DNA from: Planctomycetota bacterium
GTDB taxonomy: Bacteria > Planctomycetota > SZUA-567
Assembly: GCA_020860865.1 (NCBI GenBank)
Contig: JAJBTL010000242.1
Span: 1-9,166 of the forward strand
Direction of reading: 5' to 3'
DNA: 9,166 bases
The notes beneath the pieces are model-generated. The model ran no database searches and was not told the DNA's origin. It was given only the letters and a program-made list of their open reading frames with translations. Shown here piece after piece: positions 6,066-9,166 of the stretch (positions are counted from its first letter, which is position 1; every line of letters begins with the position of its first letter). A program made the translations under genes and the position numbers.

Positions 6066-6200
6066 GGCTCGTATTTTGACGCCGACCGCATCGTGTTCCA
6101 GAGGCGGTTCCGGGCGAAAAACGCTGCAAAAAACGTCGGTTCCCGAATCCGGGCCGACCGACGCTTGGAAGACGCATAATTAAATATAATGTCACCAAAT

Positions 6201-6239
6201 GGCGCGGATCAGGCGCCATCGCCGGTCAAGGCCGACGAT
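6201..6239 (-). terminator. Tandem hairpins after fmt, possible terminator
   Basis: Starting 20 nt after the fmt stop, the minus strand can form ATCGTCGG/CCGGCGAT (6239-6218, 8-bp stem with one G-U pair, 6-nt loop). A smaller stem GGCGC/GCGCC (6217-6201) follows directly. The sequence then becomes ATTTGG followed by an AT-rich patch at about 6178-6200. There is no clean T-run, so termination is plausible but unproven. The AT-rich patch (containing TATATT on the minus strand) is the likeliest place for a promoter of the downstream radical SAM gene, but I could not find a well-spaced -35 box. Confidence 0.35.
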
Positions 6240-6259
6240 TCGTGATCGTCTCGCAGTAT

Positions 6260-7207
6260 TTACGTGTTTTTCGACATTCCCTTTATCGTGGTGCCGCGAA
6301 GGAAGTCCGTGTCCGCCATGCGCTTCTTGCCCTCTGGTTGGACAACGGCGAGGCGGGCCGGGCCGTCCCGGGTCATGACGACAAGCCCCGCCTTCGCGTC
6401 CGCCTGGACAATGCCGCCGGGTGCGACAGTTGCCGCCGACCCGTCGGCCCGGACCATGGCGCCGACATTGACCCGGAGCGGTCCCCGGTTTGTCTCGAAA
6501 ACGGTGAAGGCCTGCGGCCAGGGCTGGAAGGCCCGGACCCGGCGCTCGATTTCCGCAAATGGTCGGGACCAGTCGATGCGGCCGTCCTCTTTCGTGAACT
6601 TGGGCGCCCGCGACGCCTGGCTGTCGTCCTGAACCTGGACGACGGCGCTATCGTCGGCGATGGCCTGGACGGCCCGGACCATGAGGGCGGCTCCGGCCGG
6701 GGCGAGTTTTTCCAGATAGCTGCCACTGGTGTCGTCGTCCGAAATGGGCAGTTCCACCCGGTCGATAACGCCGCCGGTGTCGAACTTTTCGTCCAGCCGG
6801 AACACGCTGGCGCCGCTGACCGATTCTCCGGACAGGATTGCCCACGGCACCGGTGCCGCGCCCCGGTAGGCGGGGAGAAGCGAGGCGTGGAGGTTGACAA
6901 AGCCCTTTCGGGGAACGGCGAGGAGCGGCTTCCCGATAAGGTGACCGTAGGCGACGACAACGGCCAGTTCCGGTTCGAGGGCACGGAGTTCGGCCTCGAA
7001 CTCCGGGGTGTTCGGTTTGACCGGCGTCGTGACGGCGAGGCCGTGCTCGGCCGCCCGCGCCGCCAGGGGCGTCGGCCGCACTTTGCCGCCGCGGCCGGAG
7101 GGCCGGTCGGGCTGGCTGACCACCGCCGGGATGTCGTGGCCGGCGGCGAGGAGGGCATCGAGGGTCGGGATGCCGAATTCGCCGCTGCCGAAAAAGACGA
7201 TGCGCAT
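6260..7207 (-). CDS. fmt: Methionyl-tRNA formyltransferase
   Basis: Cytoplasmic enzyme that transfers a formyl group from 10-formyl-tetrahydrofolate to initiator Met-tRNA, needed for normal bacterial translation initiation. The 315-residue length matches the family. The N-terminus MRIVFFGSGEFGIPTL is canonical and fixes the start. The formyltransferase catalytic triad is present: Asn105 and His107 in the segment FVNLHASLLPAYRGAAPVPW, and Asp143 in LDEKFDTGGVID. The C-terminal OB-like tRNA-binding domain begins near residue 205, with DGRIDWSRPFAEIERRVRAF and WPQAFT. The ribosome site is weak (GAAAG about 12 bases upstream of ATG), which fits expression coupled to iorB, whose stop lies 41 bp upstream. 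The gene is often beside def; here it follows iorAB and no peptide deformylase is in the window. It ends with TAA. Confidence 0.96.
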   Translation of the reverse strand: MRIVFFGSGEFGIPTLDALLAAGHDIPAVVSQPDRPSGRGGKVRPTPLAARAAEHGLAVTTPVKPNTPEFEAELRALEPELAVVVAYGHLIGKPLLAVPRKGFVNLHASLLPAYRGAAPVPWAILSGESVSGASVFRLDEKFDTGGVIDRVELPISDDDTSGSYLEKLAPAGAALMVRAVQAIADDSAVVQVQDDSQASRAPKFTKEDGRIDWSRPFAEIERRVRAFQPWPQAFTVFETNRGPLRVNVGAMVRADGSAATVAPGGIVQADAKAGLVVMTRDGPARLAVVQPEGKKRMADTDFLRGTTIKGMSKNT

Positions 7208-7248
7208 TGTACTATAACACTTTCGTATTCCACGCAGGCGTCAAGAAC

Positions 7249-7830
7249 CTACGCTACCAGCCCTCGACCCAAAGGGAACGCCTTGACGTTAATGTCGACA
7301 AATTTCGGTTTGACGCATTCGGCAATGGCTTTTTCCCAGAGCGATTCCGGGAAGTCGAGGGCGGTGGACAAGGCGCCGACCACCACGAGGTTGTTCACCT
7401 TCGGGTTGCCGAGGGATTCGGCGGTGCTGGCGGCGTCGATGTATTTCAGGTTCTTGAACGTCCGCTTGAGCCGGTCCTCGATATCGTCCGGGTAGACGCC
7501 GATGCCGGACGACACCGTCGTCGGAATAAGGCGGAGCTTCGACACGACGGCGACGCCGTTCGGGGTAAGAAAATGGGAGTAGCGGAGCGCTTCCATCTGC
7601 TCCAATGAAGCGAGGACGACGGCGCCAAGGGGCGAGAGGAGCGGGCTGTGGACCTTTTCCCCGAAGCGGATTTCCGCCACCACCGAACCGCCGCGTTGGG
7701 CCATGCCGTGGACTTCGTTTGTCTTGACGTCGTTGCCGGCCAGGAGGGCGGCGCGGGCGACTATGTTCGACGCCAGGAGAATGCCCTGTCCGCCGACGCC
7801 GGTGAGAAGAACGCTTTTAACAATACTCAT
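7249..7830 (-). CDS. iorB: Indolepyruvate:ferredoxin oxidoreductase beta subunit
   Basis: Small subunit of the IorAB complex, corresponding to the gamma-type domain of 2-oxoacid:ferredoxin oxidoreductases. The 193-residue product (starting MSIVKSVLLTGVGGQG) has the typical length and the hallmark N-terminal TGVGGQGILLAS motif, followed by VHGMAQRGGSVVAEIRFG and a C-terminal VNNLVVVGALSTAL segment, all usual for IorB. The ATG at 7830 is preferred because the conserved protein begins there. An in-frame TTG four codons upstream (7842) adds only MDDI and has no better ribosome site. The Shine-Dalgarno region is weak (GGATG about five bases upstream). It ends with TAG, 41 bp before fmt, so iorA, iorB and fmt are plausibly one transcription unit. 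Confidence 0.93.
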   Translation of the reverse strand: MSIVKSVLLTGVGGQGILLASNIVARAALLAGNDVKTNEVHGMAQRGGSVVAEIRFGEKVHSPLLSPLGAVVLASLEQMEALRYSHFLTPNGVAVVSKLRLIPTTVSSGIGVYPDDIEDRLKRTFKNLKYIDAASTAESLGNPKVNNLVVVGALSTALDFPESLWEKAIAECVKPKFVDINVKAFPLGRGLVA

Positions 7831-7842
7831 TATGTCATCCAA

Positions 7843-7975
7843 TCTGTTCGTCTAGAAGACCGTGGCCGGAACCGATACCTTCACGGCCACATCCGCGCGA
7901 TTGCGCAAGGAGGCCGTGTTCGCCGTCGGACCGTACCGCACGGGGCGGCACCCGGTCGGCGGCGCACCATCCGCC
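7843..7975 (-). other. iorA-iorB spacer with a hairpin
   Basis: No gene is visible in this spacer between the iorA stop and the iorB start; subunit genes of this enzyme are often much closer together. It contains an inverted repeat, GTGGCCG at 7862-7868 and CGGCCAC at 7884-7890, a perfect 7-bp stem with a 15-nt loop, about 30 nt upstream of the iorB start codon. No T-run follows it on the minus strand, so it does not look like an intrinsic terminator. It could be an mRNA processing or stability element between the two cistrons; that is inference only. Confidence 0.35.
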
Positions 7976-9166
7976 TCAGGTCAGGGCCCGTTCCTTTTCC
8001 AGTTCGTCCCGGTAAATAGCGCCGAACTTGCACATCTGTTTGCAGATGCCGCAGCCGACGCAGGCGTCCGGGTTGACAAACGGCTGGCGGTCGATGGCCT
8101 CGAGGGCGGGACAGCCGATTTTCAGGCAGGCGCTGCACTTTTTGCAGCTCTCGACCTTGACCTGGTATGGTTTCCCCAGCGTCTTCTTCTCGGCGAGAAG
8201 GCACGGCGCCCGGCTGATTATGACGGACGGGCCGTTGTATTCAAGTTCTTCCTTGAAGGCCTGGATCGTCTCCGCGATGTTGTACGGGTCGACGATGCGG
8301 CAGCGTTCGATGCCGCAGGCCTTGACCATGCCTTCAATCGACACCGCCACGGTCTTGTCGCCCATGAGGGTCTTGCCGGTGCCGGGGTGGTCCTGGTGGC
8401 CGGTCATGGCGGTGGTCCGGTTGTCGACGATGACGATGACGACATTCGACTTGTTGACGGCGACGTCGAGGAGGCCGGTTATCCCGGAGTGGAAAAACGT
8501 CGAATCGCCGACCATGCCGACGACCTTCGCTTCGCCCGCCTTCGCCATGCCGTGGGCGACCGAAATGCCGCCGCCCATGCAGAGGATGGTGTCGAGGCGG
8601 TTCAGGGGCGGCATGACGCCGAGGCTGTAACAGCCGATGTCGCCGCAAACCACCACGTCCGACCACTTGCCGAGGGCGGTGAAAACGCCCCGGTGCGGAC
8701 AGCCGGCGCACAGCACCGGCGGCCGCTGCGGCAAGTCCGACGCGGCCAGGGGCGGCGCCACGAGGGTGTCGTCGGCGCCGGTGATGCGTTCCCGCACCGT
8801 GTGGAGCCGGTCCGGCGTCAGTTCGCCAATGCCCGGGACGAGGTTCCGGCCTTCGCAGGTGATGCCGAGGGAGCGGACGTGTTCTTCGATAAATTCATCC
8901 AGTTCTTCGACAATAAGGAGGCGCTTCACCTTGGTGGCGAATTCGCGGATCAGCGAATCCGGGAACGGATAGCTCCAGCCCAATTTCAGGACGCTCGCCT
9001 CCGGGAATACCTCCCGGACATACTGGTAGGCAATGGACGACGTGATAATCCCGATCTCCGGCGAGTGCATTTCGATGGGATTGAGCGGGCTCATTTCGGC
9101 GCCGGTCCGGAGGTCGTGGAGCCGTTCCTCGACCCGGATGCGCATCTTCCTGCCCCAGGCCGGGAT
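7976..9166 (-). CDS. iorA: Indolepyruvate:ferredoxin oxidoreductase alpha subunit, 5' end cut by window
   Basis: Large subunit of the cytoplasmic thiamine-diphosphate enzyme that converts aryl-pyruvates (indolepyruvate, phenylpyruvate) plus CoA to aryl-acetyl-CoA and CO2, reducing ferredoxin; part of aromatic amino acid fermentation. The frame is open to the window edge, so 396 residues are visible and roughly 200 N-terminal residues are missing. Counting from the internal Met at 9145: a middle domain with IGIITSSIAYQYVREVFPEA (31-50), then CAGCPHRG (146-153), then the C-terminal TPP-binding domain with GDIGCYSLG (168-176) and the metal/TPP motif GDSTFFHSG (213-221) leading to VDNRTTAMTGHQ (240-251). 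The tail carries two 4Fe-4S ferredoxin motifs, Cys334/337/340/345 and Cys362/365/368/372. This domain order and these motifs are characteristic of IorA. It ends with TGA; iorB follows downstream after 145 bp. Family assignment is firm; substrate range is inferred from the family. Confidence 0.95.
   Translation of the reverse strand: MPAWGRKMRIRVEERLHDLRTGAEMSPLNPIEMHSPEIGIITSSIAYQYVREVFPEASVLKLGWSYPFPDSLIREFATKVKRLLIVEELDEFIEEHVRSLGITCEGRNLVPGIGELTPDRLHTVRERITGADDTLVAPPLAASDLPQRPPVLCAGCPHRGVFTALGKWSDVVVCGDIGCYSLGVMPPLNRLDTILCMGGGISVAHGMAKAGEAKVVGMVGDSTFFHSGITGLLDVAVNKSNVVIVIVDNRTTAMTGHQDHPGTGKTLMGDKTVAVSIEGMVKACGIERCRIVDPYNIAETIQAFKEELEYNGPSVIISRAPCLLAEKKTLGKPYQVKVESCKKCSACLKIGCPALEAIDRQPFVNPDACVGCGICKQMCKFGAIYRDELEKERALT

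Noticed and set aside
6185..6190. Perfect TATAAT on the plus strand
   Set aside because: No acceptable -35 box at 16-18 bp, and transcription would run antisense into fmt with no plus-strand gene. It lies in an AT-rich intergenic patch where such hexamers are expected.
5106..7495. Long plus-strand frames opposite the SPL-family gene (5106-6179) and opposite fmt/iorB (6242-7495)
   Set aside because: Same antisense shadow effect; no family motif and no credible ribosome site, and the minus-strand proteins are certain.

Overview
This is a GC-rich bacterial window in which all seven recognisable genes lie on the minus strand, so transcription runs from high to low coordinates. The gene content (indolepyruvate:ferredoxin oxidoreductase, an Rnf-type FMN protein, a radical SAM enzyme) points to an anaerobe using ferredoxin-based energy metabolism. 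The Hanks-type kinase has a DWG instead of a DFG motif and the sequence IMDWGLAK, a style I associate with Planctomycetota/Lentisphaerota-like (PVC) bacteria. That placement is an inference and is weak.

In the direction of transcription: (1) 9166-7249 holds the 3' two thirds of iorA, cut by the window edge, then iorB after a 145-bp spacer. Together they oxidise aryl-pyruvates to aryl-acetyl-CoA and reduce ferredoxin. (2) fmt (methionyl-tRNA formyltransferase) follows iorB after 41 bp. (3) After about 200 bp with terminator-like hairpins and an AT-rich patch comes a spore-photoproduct-lyase-family radical SAM protein (6053-5154). It has a strong ribosome binding site but appears to lack key residues of true photoproduct lyases. 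(4) A 347-bp gap holds a plausible sigma70 promoter. It leads into a membrane chemoreceptor (Cache-like sensor, PAS and MA signalling domain, no HAMP). The chemoreceptor overlaps by ATGA with a membrane-tail-anchored Ser/Thr kinase (4806-1256). (5) A 427-bp gap with several strong hairpins separates the kinase from an RnfG-type FMN-binding protein (828-130), whose expected upstream partner rnfD is absent. A long inverted repeat lies just after it.

The most interesting part is the chemoreceptor-kinase pair. Translational coupling suggests that a chemotaxis-type sensor and a Ser/Thr kinase with no sensor domain of its own are made together. The receptor's natural start also seems to be interrupted by an in-frame TGA one codon after an ATG. 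IorAB (producing reduced ferredoxin) and an Rnf component (using it) could be metabolically linked, but the window does not show that they are co-regulated. No tRNA, rRNA, CRISPR array, insertion sequence or phage gene was seen.
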